Assembly (NCBI RefSeq): GCF_002752675.1
Contig: NZ_CP024608.1
Location: forward strand, 496,001 to 560,000
Length of the DNA: 64,000 nt
Direction of reading: 5' to 3'
Source of the DNA: Massilia violaceinigra
GTDB lineage: Bacteria > Pseudomonadota > Gammaproteobacteria > Burkholderiales > Burkholderiaceae_D
The notes beneath the pieces were generated by a model. That model did no database searches. It had not been told where the DNA came from and worked only from the letters and a program-made list of their open reading frames with translations. Every line of letters starts with the position of its first letter. The stretch's first letter is position 1. Shown piece after piece: positions 25,739 through 35,332 of this stretch. The translations under genes and the position numbers were made by a program.

Positions 25739-27514
25739 TTACGAAGCCGGCTTTTTGGCCGCCGCGATCCATGCGTCGACCTGCTGTTCGAGCAGGGCCA
25801 GGGTCAGTGGCCCGTTATCGAGTACCACGCTGTGAAAGCGCCGGATGTCGAATTTGTCGCCCAGCGCCGCCTGTGCCTTGTCGCGCAGGGCGCGGATTTT
25901 CAGCTGTCCGACCTTGTATCCGAGCGCCTGTCCGGGCCATGCGATGTAGCGGTCCACTTCGAGCTCATTGTCGGAAGGCGCGTTGGCGGTATTGGCGTTC
26001 ATGTAGTCGATCGCCTGCTGGCGCGTCCAGCCCTGGGTGTGGATGCCGGTATCGACCACCAGCCGCACCGCGCGGAACATGTCGGCGTTCAGGTGGCCGA
26101 AGGCCGAAAACGCATCCTTGAAAAAGCCCATCTCCTGGCCGAGCGACTCCGCGTACAGGGCCCAGCCTTCGCCGTAGGCGGCGTGCCAGCCGTGGCGGCG
26201 AAAGGCCGGCAGGTCGGCGATGTCGGCGGCGCGCGCCACCTGCAGGTGGTGGCCCGGCAGCGCTTCGTGCAGTGCCAGCGTTTCCATCTCCCACATGGGG
26301 CGCGTTTCCAGCAGCGAGGTGTTGACCACGAAGGCCGCCGGACGCTCGGCGTTGCCGGCCTCGTACCAGGCCGCGCCCTGTTTCTCGGTGCCCGGGCCGG
26401 AAGCTGCCTTGACCTGCACCTCCTGCGCGGGCACGGCCGCGAACAGCTTGGGCATGGCCGCGCTGGCGCGCGTGATGATGCGCCGGTAGCGCGCCAGCAG
26501 CGGGTCGGCGCTGGTGTAGAACAGGCGCGGATCGGTCTTGGCGAACACGATGAACCGGGCGAAGCCGCCGCTAAAGCCCGTGCGCGCGATCGCCGCCGTC
26601 ATGTCGGCGCGCAGGCGCGCCACTTCCCTCAGGCCCAGCGCGTGGATCTCGGCCGGGGCCATGTCGATGGTGGTCTGGCGCGTCACCGCCAGCAGGTAAT
26701 AATCGAGGCCGGACGGCAGCGCGCTGGCCGCGATCGACTCGCGCGCCACCGGCAGGTATTCGGTGCGGATGAACTCTTCGAGCTCCTGCAACGCCGGCGC
26801 CACGCGGGTGCGCAGCGCGGCGGGGCCGGCCAGCGCGAGGGCGTCGCGCACCGGCTTGTCGATGGTGGCCGGGATCTGGCGAAACGGCAGGCCCAGGGCG
26901 CCGTCGACCGCGTTCTCGCGCAATTGCTTGAGGATGGCCGGCACGGCGCGCACCGACACTTTGGGCGCGACCCAGCCGGTACGCATACCTTCGCGCAGCT
27001 GTTCGATCAGGCCCGAGACGTGGGCCGGCACCGCGTCCAGGCGCGCCAGGTAGTTGCGGTAGTCGGTCTCGGTGGCGAACGGCATCTGCGCGGCCAGTTG
27101 CGCCAGGTTGATGTGGATGCCGGCGTAATAACTGATCGGCTGCGCCTGGAACGGGTACAGCGCGGCCGCCTTGACCGCCTGCTCCTTCTCCCACACGAAC
27201 AGGTCGTAGGACAGCTGCTGCTGGCCGGTGAGTTTGTCGCGTTCGATCTGCCTGGCCTGGTCGAGCATCCTGCGCTGGTGCGCATTGGCGGCCCGGCTGG
27301 CGGCCAGGGTGGTGTCGCTCAGGGTCGCGTCGTAGCGGTAGTCGCCCAGGGCGGTGGCGTATTCGGGCTGGTTTTGCAGGCGCCACTGCCAGTCGCTGTC
27401 GAACAGGGCGCGCGCCTGCTGGTCGGGCGTGATGCGCTCGGGCGTGACGGCCGGTCCCGCGCCCGCGGCCAGCGGGGCGAGCATCAGGACACAGATGGCG
27501 ATCAGTTTGCGCAT
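25739..27514 (-). CDS. DUF885 family secreted metallo-hydrolase
   Basis: 591 residues with signal peptide MRKLIAICVLMLAPLAAGAG. The DUF885 fold is recognised by the zinc-peptidase-like motif ETLALHEALPGHHLQ (HEAxPGHH), followed by YGEGWALYAESLGQEMG with the third ligand. DUF885 proteins of this size are related to M2/M3-type peptidases; proteolytic activity is inferred from the motif. The C-terminus PGQALGYKVGQLKIRALRDKA is family-typical. Single gene between gshA and prmC; about 48 bases to prmC on the same strand. Confidence 0.9.
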   Translation of the reverse strand: MRKLIAICVLMLAPLAAGAGPAVTPERITPDQQARALFDSDWQWRLQNQPEYATALGDYRYDATLSDTTLAASRAANAHQRRMLDQARQIERDKLTGQQQLSYDLFVWEKEQAVKAAALYPFQAQPISYYAGIHINLAQLAAQMPFATETDYRNYLARLDAVPAHVSGLIEQLREGMRTGWVAPKVSVRAVPAILKQLRENAVDGALGLPFRQIPATIDKPVRDALALAGPAALRTRVAPALQELEEFIRTEYLPVARESIAASALPSGLDYYLLAVTRQTTIDMAPAEIHALGLREVARLRADMTAAIARTGFSGGFARFIVFAKTDPRLFYTSADPLLARYRRIITRASAAMPKLFAAVPAQEVQVKAASGPGTEKQGAAWYEAGNAERPAAFVVNTSLLETRPMWEMETLALHEALPGHHLQVARAADIADLPAFRRHGWHAAYGEGWALYAESLGQEMGFFKDAFSAFGHLNADMFRAVRLVVDTGIHTQGWTRQQAIDYMNANTANAPSDNELEVDRYIAWPGQALGYKVGQLKIRALRDKAQAALGDKFDIRRFHSVVLDNGPLTLALLEQQVDAWIAAAKKPAS

Positions 27515-27562
27515 CTGGTCATTTTAGCAAAGCCGCTGTTGCGTACGCGGCACCGCAGAAAC

Positions 27563-28384
27563 TTACGCGGCGCGCCGTCCACCGGTGACGCGCTCGATGC
27601 CGGCCAGGTCGCGCCAGCTCTGCACCTCGGAGTAGCGGCCATCGGCCAGCAGGGCGCGCACCTGGGCCGCCTGGTCGTAGCCGTGCTCCATCAGCAGCCA
27701 GCCCTGGGGCGGCAGATGGCGCGGCGCGCCGGCCACGATGGTGCGCAGGGCCGACAGGCCGTCGGCATGGTCGGTCAGCGCGCCCACCGGCTCGAAGCGC
27801 AGGTCGCCCTGGACCAGGTGCGCGTCGCCGTCGGCGATGTAGGGGGGATTGGAGACGATCAGGTCGAACGCTTCGGCCTCAATGGCCGCGAACCAGTCGC
27901 TTTGCACGAAGCGCACGGCGGCGCGGTTGGCAAGCGCGTTGGCGCGCGCCACGTCGAGGGCGGCGGCGCTGACGTCGAGGGCGGTGACGCCGGCGTCGGG
28001 CCGGGTGTGGGCCACGGCCACCGCGATGGCGCCGCTGCCGGTGCCCATGTCGAGCATGCGGGCGCGCACCGGCAGGCGTTCAAGCGCCAGTTCGACCAGC
28101 AGTTCGGTGTCGGGACGGGGAATGAGCACCGCCGCGTTGACGGCAAAATCGAGGCCGTAGAATTCGCGCCGGCCGACGATGTAGGCAATCGGCTCGCCTT
28201 GCATGCGCCGTTCGACCAGCGCGCTCAAGGCGGCCGCCTCCGCTGCGGTGAGTACCCGTTCCGACTGGGTGATCATGCCGATGCGCGTGATGTCCAGCGC
28301 ATGGCAGGCCAGGATGCGGTTTTCCAGCGGGTCGAGCGGCAGCAGTGCCTGCAGCGCGCCGACCGTGGCGCCGGCGGCGACCAT
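27563..28384 (-). CDS. prmC: Peptide chain release factor N5-glutamine methyltransferase PrmC
   Basis: 273 residues from ATG 28384, whose first base overlaps the TGA of dsbB. SAM-dependent enzyme that methylates the GGQ glutamine of RF1 and RF2. The SAM motif is MLDMGTGSGAIAVAVA and the catalytic NPPY is in LIVSNPPYIADGDAHL. The N-terminal helical domain carries RRMQGEPIAYIVGRREFYGLDF, diagnostic of PrmC. The gene lies downstream of prfA with dsbB between them; in many proteobacteria prfA and prmC are adjacent. Confidence 0.96.
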   Translation of the reverse strand: MVAAGATVGALQALLPLDPLENRILACHALDITRIGMITQSERVLTAAEAAALSALVERRMQGEPIAYIVGRREFYGLDFAVNAAVLIPRPDTELLVELALERLPVRARMLDMGTGSGAIAVAVAHTRPDAGVTALDVSAAALDVARANALANRAAVRFVQSDWFAAIEAEAFDLIVSNPPYIADGDAHLVQGDLRFEPVGALTDHADGLSALRTIVAGAPRHLPPQGWLLMEHGYDQAAQVRALLADGRYSEVQSWRDLAGIERVTGGRRAA

Positions 28385-28857
28385 CAGCGTGCGCTGCGGC
28401 GCGCCAGCACGACCAGCAGCGAGACGCTGATGATGGCGAACCACAGTGTCGACCATTGCGGAATGGTCAGGCCGAGCAGCTTGTCGACCGCATCTTCGCA
28501 CAGGCCGTCGGCTTCGAAAATCCAGGGCAGGTAAATCGCGGTCGGGACCTGGTTGAGCATGGTCTGCATCGGATCGATGCCGCACGAGCGGCCCGGATGG
28601 GCCAGTACCCACAGCTGCTTGCCGGCGAAGAACAGGCCGGTCAGCGAACCGGCCAGGCCGACGAAGCTCCACAGCTTGAACTGCTTGGCCGATGCCGCTG
28701 CCAGGCAGATCAGCCCACAGAAGAAGAAGGCGTAGCGCTGGATCACGCACAGCGGGCATGGCAGCATGTCCTTGTAGTGCTGCAGGTACAGCGCCGCGCC
28801 AATCAGGGCGAAGCAGATGGCGGAGAGTGACATCAGGATCGTGCGGTTATTTGGCAT
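28384..28857 (-). CDS. dsbB: Disulfide bond formation protein DsbB
   Basis: 157-residue inner-membrane oxidase that reoxidises DsbA and passes electrons to quinone. Both cysteine pairs are in place: C34-P-L-C37 in the first periplasmic loop and C92 and C120 in the second (SCGIDP and GLCEDA). Four hydrophobic segments fit the family. Stop overlaps the prmC ATG by one base, so it is translationally coupled. Its partner DsbA is not in the window. Confidence 0.96.
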   Translation of the reverse strand: MPNNRTILMSLSAICFALIGAALYLQHYKDMLPCPLCVIQRYAFFFCGLICLAAASAKQFKLWSFVGLAGSLTGLFFAGKQLWVLAHPGRSCGIDPMQTMLNQVPTAIYLPWIFEADGLCEDAVDKLLGLTIPQWSTLWFAIISVSLLVVLARRSAR

Positions 28858-28951
28858 CGGATAAGTCCTAGAAGTGTTTTTATTGGCGTCTTTTGAAATG
28901 CAGCGCGGGTACGCCGCATGCGCAGTCTACAACGGACAGCTTACCAACTGC

Positions 28952-30028
28952 TTAATCGCCCAGGGCCGCCAGCAATTCGGCCTGGTGTTCGGCGGCCAGC
29001 GCGTTGGTCAGTTCGGTCAGTTCCCCATCCATGATGAAGTCGAGTTTATACAAGGTCAGGTTGATGCGGTGGTCGGTCATGCGGCCCTGCGGGAAGTTAT
29101 AGGTGCGAATCCGCTCGCTGCGGTCGCCCGAGCCGATCAGGCTTTTGCGGGTGGCCGCTTCCTTCGACTGCTGCTCGCGCAGCTGCACGTCCTTGATGCG
29201 CGCGGCCAGCACCTTCAGCGCCGAGGCCTTGTTCTTGTGCTGGCTGCGGTCGTCCTGGCATTCGACCACGATCCCGGTCGGCAGGTGGGTGATGCGCACC
29301 GCCGAATCGGTCTTGTTGATGTGCTGCCCGCCGGCGCCCGAGGCGCGGTAGGTGTCGATGCGCAGGTCGGCCGGGTTGATGTTGACGTCTTCGACTTCGT
29401 CCGCTTCGGGCATCACCGCCACGGTGCAGGCCGAGGTATGGATGCGGCCCTGCGTTTCGGTGGCCGGCACGCGCTGCACGCGGTGGCCGCCCGACTCGAA
29501 CTTGAGCTTGGAGTAGGCGCCGCTGCCGATCAGGCGCACGATCACTTCGCGGTAGCCGCCCAGGTCCGAAACCGATTCCGACACCGTCTCGACTTGCCAG
29601 CGATTGCGCTCGGCGAAGCGGACGTACATGCGCAGCAGGTCGCCGGCGAACAGGGCCGACTCGTCGCCGCCGGTGCCGGCGCGAATTTCAAGGAAGATGT
29701 TGCGCTCGTCGTTGACGTCTTTCGGCAGCAGCATCTTCTGCAGGTCCATTTCCAGCTGCGCCACGCGACCCTTGGCGCCTTCGATTTCTTCCTGCGCGAA
29801 GTCCTTCATGTCCGGGTCCGACAGCATGTCCTGCGCTTCGGCGATATCGTTCTGGGCGCTTTGGTACTCCTTGTACAGCGCCACCAGCGGACCGATTTCG
29901 GCGTGCTCGCGCGTCATCTTGCGGTAGGCGTCCATGTTCGAGGTCGCGCCTTCGCTCATGAGCAATTCGTCAAGTTCGACAAGACGGTTGGCCAGTTGAT
30001 CCAGCTTGGCCAGCATCGATGGTTTCAT
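28952..30028 (-). CDS. prfA: Peptide chain release factor 1 PrfA
   Basis: 358-residue class I release factor recognising UAA and UAG. The GGQ motif lies in [11 protein letters not shown] near residue 233, and the PAT anticodon-like motif is in [10 protein letters not shown] near residue 188. Begins [16 protein letters not shown], as in other betaproteobacteria. Downstream of hemA by 89 bases on the same strand, the classic hemA-prfA order, with dsbB and prmC following. Confidence 0.97.
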   Translation of the reverse strand: MKPSMLAKLDQLANRLVELDELLMSEGATSNMDAYRKMTREHAEIGPLVALYKEYQSAQNDIAEAQDMLSDPDMKDFAQEEIEGAKGRVAQLEMDLQKMLLPKDVNDERNIFLEIRAGTGGDESALFAGDLLRMYVRFAERNRWQVETVSESVSDLGGYREVIVRLIGSGAYSKLKFESGGHRVQRVPATETQGRIHTSACTVAVMPEADEVEDVNINPADLRIDTYRASGAGGQHINKTDSAVRITHLPTGIVVECQDDRSQHKNKASALKVLAARIKDVQLREQQSKEAATRKSLIGSGDRSERIRTYNFPQGRMTDHRINLTLYKLDFIMDGELTELTNALAAEHQAELLAALGD

Positions 30029-30117
30029 AGGGTGCCCGGTAAATGGTAAGGAACGGCAGGGGACGGCGGGAGCCGCGGCCGCGGGATCGCGGCGCGGCGG
30101 AGCAACAAGCCGGGACG

Positions 30118-31392
30118 CTAACGGCGGCCGCGGAACAATTGCGGCAGCAAGGTCGCGAGGCGGGCGCGCTCGTCGCCCTGGGCGCGGTGCAGCGCCTGCT
30201 GCGGGCCGTGCAGGAACTTGGCGGTCAGGCCCTTGGACAGGGCGTCGAGCACGGCGTCGACATCGTCGCCGCGCGCCAGCATTTTCTTGGCGCGTTCGAG
30301 TTCGAACAGGCGCATCGCTTCGCTGTTTTCCTGCAGGTCCTGGATGACCGGCACCATGGCGCGGTCGTCGATCCAGTGCATGAACGACTTCACGCGCGTT
30401 TCGATGATGGCCTCGGCCTGGGCCACGGCGGCCTGGCGGCTCTCTAACCCGGTCTGGACCACCTGTCCGAGGTCGTCGACGGTGTACAGGAACACGTCGT
30501 CGAGGCGGCCGACTTCGGCCTCGATATCGCGCGGCACGGCCAGGTCGACCATGAACATCGGCTTATGGCGGCGCGCCTTGATCGCGCGTTCGACCAGGCC
30601 CAGGCCAATCAACGGCAGCGAGGAGGCGGTACACGAAATGACGATGTCGAACTGCGCCAGCTGGTCGGGCAGCGCGGCCAGGCGGATTGCCTTGCCGTTG
30701 AAGCGGTGCGCGAGCGTTTCGCCGCGCTCCATGGTGCGGTTGGCGATGGTGATGTTTTTCGGGTTCTGGGCCGCGAAGTGGGTGGCGCACAGCTCGATCA
30801 TTTCGCCGGCGCCGATGAACAGCACGTTCTGGTCGGAGATCTTGTCGAAGATGCGCTGCGACAGGCGCACCGCGGCCGCCGCCATCGACACGCTGTGGGC
30901 GCCGATTTCGGTGGTGGTGCGCACTTCCTTGGCCACCGAGAAGCTGCGCTGGAACAGCTGGTGCAGATAGGTGCCCAGGCCGCCGGCTTCGTCGGCCAGG
31001 CGCATCGCGTCTTTCATCTGGCCGAGGATCTGCGGCTCGCCCAGCACCATGGAGTCGAGCCCCGAGGCGACCCGGAATGCATGACGCACGGCGGCATCGT
31101 GCGGCAGCATGTACAGGTGCGGCCGCAGTTCGGCGAAGTTGAGCTTGTGGTAATCGGCCAGGAAGTGGGCGCTCGCATCGAGCGGATTGGCGACATCGCT
31201 GGCGGCGTACATCTCGGTGCGGTTGCAGGTCGAGAGAATCGCCGCTTCGTCGCCGCCACGGGCATCGATGCGGGCAAACCAGCCGCGCGCCGCCTGCACC
31301 GCCTGGCCGAGCTGGTCAGGCGCGAGCGCCAGCTGCTCGCGAAGCGAGACCGGTGCGGTGGTGTGGTTGAGGCCGACGGCGAGCAGTTGCAT
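30118..31392 (-). CDS. hemA: Glutamyl-tRNA reductase HemA
   Basis: 424 residues. Converts glutamyl-tRNA to glutamate-1-semialdehyde, the committed step of tetrapyrrole synthesis. Begins [19 protein letters not shown]; the catalytic cysteine is C56 in [11 protein letters not shown]. The NADPH domain contains [17 protein letters not shown] and [15 protein letters not shown]. The C-terminal dimerisation domain ends with [11 protein letters not shown]. Heads the hemA-prfA-dsbB-prmC group. Regulation is by protein stability in other bacteria; no leader signal is seen here. Confidence 0.97.
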   Translation of the reverse strand: MQLLAVGLNHTTAPVSLREQLALAPDQLGQAVQAARGWFARIDARGGDEAAILSTCNRTEMYAASDVANPLDASAHFLADYHKLNFAELRPHLYMLPHDAAVRHAFRVASGLDSMVLGEPQILGQMKDAMRLADEAGGLGTYLHQLFQRSFSVAKEVRTTTEIGAHSVSMAAAAVRLSQRIFDKISDQNVLFIGAGEMIELCATHFAAQNPKNITIANRTMERGETLAHRFNGKAIRLAALPDQLAQFDIVISCTASSLPLIGLGLVERAIKARRHKPMFMVDLAVPRDIEAEVGRLDDVFLYTVDDLGQVVQTGLESRQAAVAQAEAIIETRVKSFMHWIDDRAMVPVIQDLQENSEAMRLFELERAKKMLARGDDVDAVLDALSKGLTAKFLHGPQQALHRAQGDERARLATLLPQLFRGRR

Positions 31393-31558
31393 GGCTTTAC
31401 AGTGTACGGAGTTATACCGCCATTATACCGTGATGCGTCAATGGCTTACCGAAAGGAGGGGTTTTTGGTACGGGAGGGCAATGCCGGTGGCCGCTGTGCA
31501 GCTATGTCGGGCGGCCGATGTTGCGCCGCCCGCGCCGCTGAGGCGCGGGGGCGACGAT

Positions 31559-32251
31559 CTAACTGGCGCCCAGCTTTTCCAGCCGGTATCCATAGCTGTA
31601 CACCGGCACCAGCCGGAATCCGTTCTCCGGCCGCAACTGCAATTTGTTTCTTACACGCGACACATGGGTATCCATGGTGCGCGACGGCACCGCCGTTTCG
31701 CGGATCCACACCGCCTCGTGAATATAAGCGCGCGACAGCGGACGGCCGATATTCCGAAAAAACAACAGCGCCAGGTAGAATTCCTTGTGGGTGACCTCGA
31801 TCACGTTCCCGTCCATGAGCAGGCGCCCCGGCCGGGTTTCGAAAATGTAGGGTCCGAACTGCAGTTGTTCCGCCCCGTTCTGGGCCGGATAGGCGCGCCG
31901 CAGCAGGGCCTGCACGCGCGCCACCAGTTCGCCCCGGCGCAGCGGCTTGACCATGTAATCGTCGGCCCCGGCGGTGATGCCGGCCACGATATCGTCCTCG
32001 GCCGAGCTGCTGGTGAGGAACATCATCGGCGTGGTGCCCGGCAGCTTTTCCTTGGCCCGGCGTAACACTTCGGTGCCGCTCATGTCGGCGACCTGCCAGT
32101 CGAGAACGAGCATGTCGAAGCTGTCCTTGCGTAGCTGTCCCAGCAAATCCTTCCCACTGTCAAACGACTGACAGACGTGTCCAGCGGAGGTAAGAACCTG
32201 ACAGATCAGGTCCGCCTGGCTGCGGTCATTGTCTAGGACGGCAATTCTCAT
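31559..32251 (-). CDS. OmpR/PhoB-family response regulator (orphan)
   Basis: 230 residues. Receiver domain (1-115) with acidic patch LDNDRS, phosphoacceptor D51 in MLVLDWQVADMSG, switch threonine/serine in FLTSSSAEDD and lysine in DYMVKPLRRGE. The C-terminal half is a winged helix of the OmpR type, with THKEFYLALLFFRN, VPSRTMDTHVSRVRNKL and YSYGYRLEKL. Only one acidic residue of the usual pair is clearly placed at the N-terminus, yet the phosphorylation site is present. No histidine kinase is next to it. An AT-rich gap of 243 bases follows on the promoter side. Targets unknown. Confidence 0.92.
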   Translation of the reverse strand: MRIAVLDNDRSQADLICQVLTSAGHVCQSFDSGKDLLGQLRKDSFDMLVLDWQVADMSGTEVLRRAKEKLPGTTPMMFLTSSSAEDDIVAGITAGADDYMVKPLRRGELVARVQALLRRAYPAQNGAEQLQFGPYIFETRPGRLLMDGNVIEVTHKEFYLALLFFRNIGRPLSRAYIHEAVWIRETAVPSRTMDTHVSRVRNKLQLRPENGFRLVPVYSYGYRLEKLGAS

Positions 32252-32494
32252 GGTGGCATGTGTCGTACGTAAAAACGTGTTGTCGGTGTCGTTCTACTAT
32301 TGCTACTGAATAGTTACTCTGAATATAACAGACTTTTCCAAAGCAACACTAAAGTGAAACACATTAATTTACACGAGGCAACGAACTGAACTGTCGTGCC
32401 ATGCCCCCATCTGATAACACGGTACACTGGAAAAACGCCTAATTCAATCGACATTTTGAGTCTTGAAAGAAATTTACATACCGAAAGGAGAACC
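32252..32494. promoter_or_regulatory. AT-rich divergent gap between response regulator and small membrane-type protein
   Basis: A 243-base region, distinctly AT-rich between about 32300 and 32390. It should hold promoters for both divergent genes. TAATTTACACG and neighbouring runs look promoter-like but no -35/-10 pair with normal spacing is assigned. No gene was found. Confidence 0.4.
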
Positions 32495-32986
32495 ATGAAC
32501 GTCGACTTGACACTGATCCCGGACAATCCGGAAGCGATTTTGCAAGTGCGCGAGCAATGCCGCCGCATGGTGCGCAACCGCGCCGCCGTCTCGGCCGGCG
32601 TGGCGGCGCTGCCGGTGCCGGGGCTGGACGTGATGTCCGACCTGTCGATGCTGACCGGCCTGGTCAATGACGTCAACGCGGCATTCGGCCTGAGCGCCGA
32701 GCAGGTCGAGCACCTGCAGCCGGCCTACAAGCGCATCGTCTACGGGGCGGCCGCGGGGGTGGGCGGGATGATGGTGGGTAAATTGATCACGCGCCAGCTG
32801 GCGGTGCAATTGCTCAAGCGTACCGGGCTGAGGGTGTTCGCCAAGTCGGCCGCGCGCTTCGTGCCGCTGGCCGGACAGGTCGCGTCGGCGGCGATCGGGT
32901 TTACCGTGTTCCGCAAGCTCGGCTACGATCATGTGGAAGCCTGCACCACGGTGGCGCAGCAATTGCTGGCGGCGCGGACCGCCTAG
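32495..32986 (+). CDS. Small hydrophobic protein, DUF697-like
   Basis: 163 residues from ATG 32495, with an excellent AAAGGAG ribosome binding site six bases upstream. N-terminal 25 residues are hydrophilic, with a basic patch RRMVRNRAAVSAG. The remainder alternates helices rich in alanine and glycine: AALPVPGLDVMSDLSMLTGL, YGAAAGVGGMMVGKLI and RFVPLAGQVASAAIGFTVFR. PVPGLDV and VPLAGQVASAAIG look like the repeated PIPG-type elements of DUF697 (YcjF C-terminal) proteins, so association with the membrane is probable. Single gene, convergent with minE. Function unknown. Confidence 0.7.
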   Translation: MNVDLTLIPDNPEAILQVREQCRRMVRNRAAVSAGVAALPVPGLDVMSDLSMLTGLVNDVNAAFGLSAEQVEHLQPAYKRIVYGAAAGVGGMMVGKLITRQLAVQLLKRTGLRVFAKSAARFVPLAGQVASAAIGFTVFRKLGYDHVEACTTVAQQLLAARTA

Positions 32987-33000
32987 CGTTGCGTGGTGCC

Positions 33001-33022
33001 CGCTCCCGCCGGGGCGGGAGCG
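33001..33022. terminator. Strong hairpin between convergent small gene and minE
   Basis: CGCTCCCGC at 33001-33009 pairs with GCGGGAGCG at 33014-33022 (9 bp, four-base loop). It sits between the stop of the plus-strand gene and the stop of minE. No T-tract, so bidirectional termination is probable but unproven. Confidence 0.5.
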
Positions 33023-33028
33023 ATGGCC

Positions 33029-33280
33029 TTAACTATCGGGCAGCACCACGTTTACTTCAAGCACTTCCAGGTTGCCCTGGCGGTCCAGCGACAGTTTGAT
33101 GTCGTCCGGGTTGACGCGGGTGTACTTCGAGATCACTTCAAGCAGTTCGCGGTGCAGCGCCGGCAGAAAATCGGGGCCGGTGCGGTGGCCGCGCTCGCGC
33201 GCGATGATGATCTGCAGGCGCTCCTTGGCCGCCGTGGCGCTCTTCGGCTTGGAGGGGAACAGGAATGAAAGCAGGGCCAT
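33029..33280 (-). CDS. minE: Cell division topological specificity factor MinE
   Basis: 83 residues, normal MinE length. N-terminal amphipathic SFLFPSKPKS, followed by the conserved AKERLQIIIARERGHR MinD-interacting helix and LEVISKYTR. Drives pole-to-pole oscillation of MinD by stimulating its ATPase. The stop of minD is one base before its start, so it is the third gene of the minCDE operon. Confidence 0.95.
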   Translation of the reverse strand: MALLSFLFPSKPKSATAAKERLQIIIARERGHRTGPDFLPALHRELLEVISKYTRVNPDDIKLSLDRQGNLEVLEVNVVLPDS

Positions 33281-33281
33281 G

Positions 33282-34097
33282 TCACTTCACTCCGAAGATG
33301 CGCTGGAATATGCCTGGTTTTTCATAGGTGGTAAAGCGCAGCGGCAAGTCTTCGCCGAGGAAGCGCGACACCACGTCCTCGTATGCCTCGGCCACGTCGG
33401 TGCCCTTGAAATGAATCGCCGGATTGCCCTGGTTCGATGCGTGCAGCACCGATTCGGACTCGGGAATGATACCGATCAGCGGAATGCGCAGGATTTCCTG
33501 CACGTCCTGGTACGACAGCATTTCGTCGTTCTCGACCCGCTTGGGCGAGTAGCGCGTGATTAACAGGTGTTCCTTGACCGGCTCGGCGCCCGTCTGGGCG
33601 CGGCGCGACTTGGCCTGGATGATGCCGAGGATGCGGTCCGAATCGCGCACCGACGACACTTCCGGATTGGTCACGATGACCGCTTCGTCGGCGAACGTGA
33701 GCGCCATCAGCGCGCCATGTTCGATGCCGGCGGGCGAATCGCAGACGATGTACTCGAAGCCCATGTTGATCAGGTCGTGCAGCACGCGTTCGACGCCTTC
33801 TTCCGACAAGGCATCCTTGTCGCGCGTCTGCGAGGCCGGCAGGATGAACAGGTTGTCGCAATGCTTGTCCTTGATCAGCGCCTGGTTGAGCGAAGCTTCG
33901 CCATTGATGACGTTGATCAGGTCGTACACGACGCGGCGCTCGCAACCCATGATCAGGTCGAGATTACGCAGGCCGACGTCGAAGTCGAGCACGGCGGTTT
34001 TGTGGCCACGCGTGGCCAGGCCGGTGGAAAAGCTGGCGCTGGAGGTCGTCTTGCCGACGCCACCCTTGCCGGAAGTCACAACAATAATTCGTGCCAC
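33282..34097 (-). CDS. minD: Septum site-determining ATPase MinD
   Basis: 271 residues, ParA/MinD ATPase. Deviant Walker A is VTSGKGGVGKTTSSASF, the Walker B region is VLDFDVGLRNLDL, and CDSPAGIEHGALMAL is the third nucleotide motif. The C-terminal amphipathic membrane-targeting sequence is at GIFQRIFGVK. It recruits MinC to block FtsZ ring assembly at the poles. Directly between minC and minE. Confidence 0.97.
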   Translation of the reverse strand: MARIIVVTSGKGGVGKTTSSASFSTGLATRGHKTAVLDFDVGLRNLDLIMGCERRVVYDLINVINGEASLNQALIKDKHCDNLFILPASQTRDKDALSEEGVERVLHDLINMGFEYIVCDSPAGIEHGALMALTFADEAVIVTNPEVSSVRDSDRILGIIQAKSRRAQTGAEPVKEHLLITRYSPKRVENDEMLSYQDVQEILRIPLIGIIPESESVLHASNQGNPAIHFKGTDVAEAYEDVVSRFLGEDLPLRFTTYEKPGIFQRIFGVK

Positions 34098-34124
34098 AGG
34101 GGGTCCTTTTTTCGTATCTGGTAT

Positions 34125-34877
34125 TTAAACGCGGGAGGCCGGGCTGATCGACAGTATATCGATTCGGTCGCCGATCAAGCGGATTTGGGTCGGCTGGCGC
34201 GCCAGCTGGGGAGCAAAGCCTTCTTCGAAGGTGCGGTAGACGCCGGCGATCGAGACCAGCTCGGGCTGCATCGCCATGGCGAAGATGCGCGCATCCGCAT
34301 TGCCCGAGGCACCGGCCAGCGCGCGCCCGAACAGCGAGGCGTAGATATGGATGCTGCCGTCGGCGATGATTTCGGCGCCGTTGTTGACCACCGCCGTGAC
34401 GATCAGGTCGCAGCCGCGCGCATACACGCGCTGGCCGGCCCGCACCGGGGTATCGATGATCATGGTGCCGGGCGTGACGATGGCGGTCGCCGGCGCTTGC
34501 GCCGCCGCGGCGGGCGCGGGCGCCACTGCCGCTTCGGCGCGCTCCTTGTCGCCGCTGGCGCCGTCGTCGAGCGAGAGGCCGCGCGCGCGGATCGCGTCGT
34601 GCATGGCCGCCGGGGCGCCGCGCACCGCCACCGCGTTCAGGTGATATTTCTTGAGCAGCGACACCATCTTGTCCCAATCGATGCGCGGCGCGTTCTCGGC
34701 CAGGGCGCTGATATCGATCACGGCGAATTCGTCTTCGAAGAAATCGGCCGTGCCGCCCGTCATCTGCTTGAGTGCCGCGTCGATCGCCAGCGGGTCGGCC
34801 GAATACAGAATCGTGGAGATCGCCACCACGGTGGAAATCTTGATTTCAATAGGCAGTTGGGACGGGCTTTTGAGCAT
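34125..34877 (-). CDS. minC: Septum site-determining protein MinC
   Basis: 250 residues from ATG 34877; a longer form would need a TTG. The N-terminal domain (about 1-115) is followed by a linker rich in alanine (APAPAAAAQ) and the C-terminal beta-helix with YARGCDLIVTAVVNNGAEIIADGSIHIY, a MinC hallmark, and FGRALAGASGNADARIFAM. Inhibits FtsZ polymerisation. First gene of the min operon, on the minus strand. The long gap 34878-35332 lies upstream. Confidence 0.93.
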   Translation of the reverse strand: MLKSPSQLPIEIKISTVVAISTILYSADPLAIDAALKQMTGGTADFFEDEFAVIDISALAENAPRIDWDKMVSLLKKYHLNAVAVRGAPAAMHDAIRARGLSLDDGASGDKERAEAAVAPAPAAAAQAPATAIVTPGTMIIDTPVRAGQRVYARGCDLIVTAVVNNGAEIIADGSIHIYASLFGRALAGASGNADARIFAMAMQPELVSIAGVYRTFEEGFAPQLARQPTQIRLIGDRIDILSISPASRV

Positions 34878-35332
34878 AGACGAGTCGTGAGGGATGGGCG
34901 GATCACCGCCCAAAGTGGCGCAGGCTCGTGCATTCTACTGTGAAAATTGCGGTTAGGGGAGGGTTGCCACTTATGTTCCGCGTGGCAACTTCAAACCGGT
35001 TTTTGCGGTGTACAGCGAGCACTTTTGTTCAATAAGGATATCCCGGCCGACGGTGCTGTACCGCCTCTCAGGACGACTAGTCCGTCATTGCCCGGCTCCG
35101 TTTCGCATGTGCCCGCGCGGGCAGCGGGATACGGCCGGCAGCGATGTAACAGGCTGACGAACATTGATTATATGTAAATTTACTATTATATAATTGCAAT
35201 GTTTGCGGTGCTTGTGCACCCGGGATGCGCTTGTCGCGCCAGCCCGGAGGTCCAGGCACCAGACTCCGGTGTGCGCAAGCGGCCGGACCGGACATTGTCG
35301 TGCCTGCTCTTATCTCCCATATCGAGGAAAGC
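34878..35332. other. 455-base gap between minC and the Rhs gene
   Basis: No gene of its own. It must include the min promoter on the minus strand and the Rhs promoter on the plus strand. The part 35155-35200 is markedly AT-rich. Base composition drops toward the Rhs island, suggesting the island boundary is nearby. No direct repeats that could mark an integration site were found by eye. Confidence 0.5.
35164..35194 (+). promoter_or_regulatory. Candidate sigma-70 promoter for the Rhs gene
   Basis: TTGATT at 35164-35169 could be the -35 element; TATATA at 35187-35192 (17-base spacer) or TATAAT at 35189-35194 (19-base spacer) could be the -10. The region is the only strongly AT-rich stretch before the Rhs start. 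Assigned by eye only. Confidence 0.35.

Noticed and set aside
35225..35332. Longer start of the Rhs protein
   Set aside because: The extra residues look random and the ATG at 35333 has a good ribosome binding site and begins the prePAAR motif.
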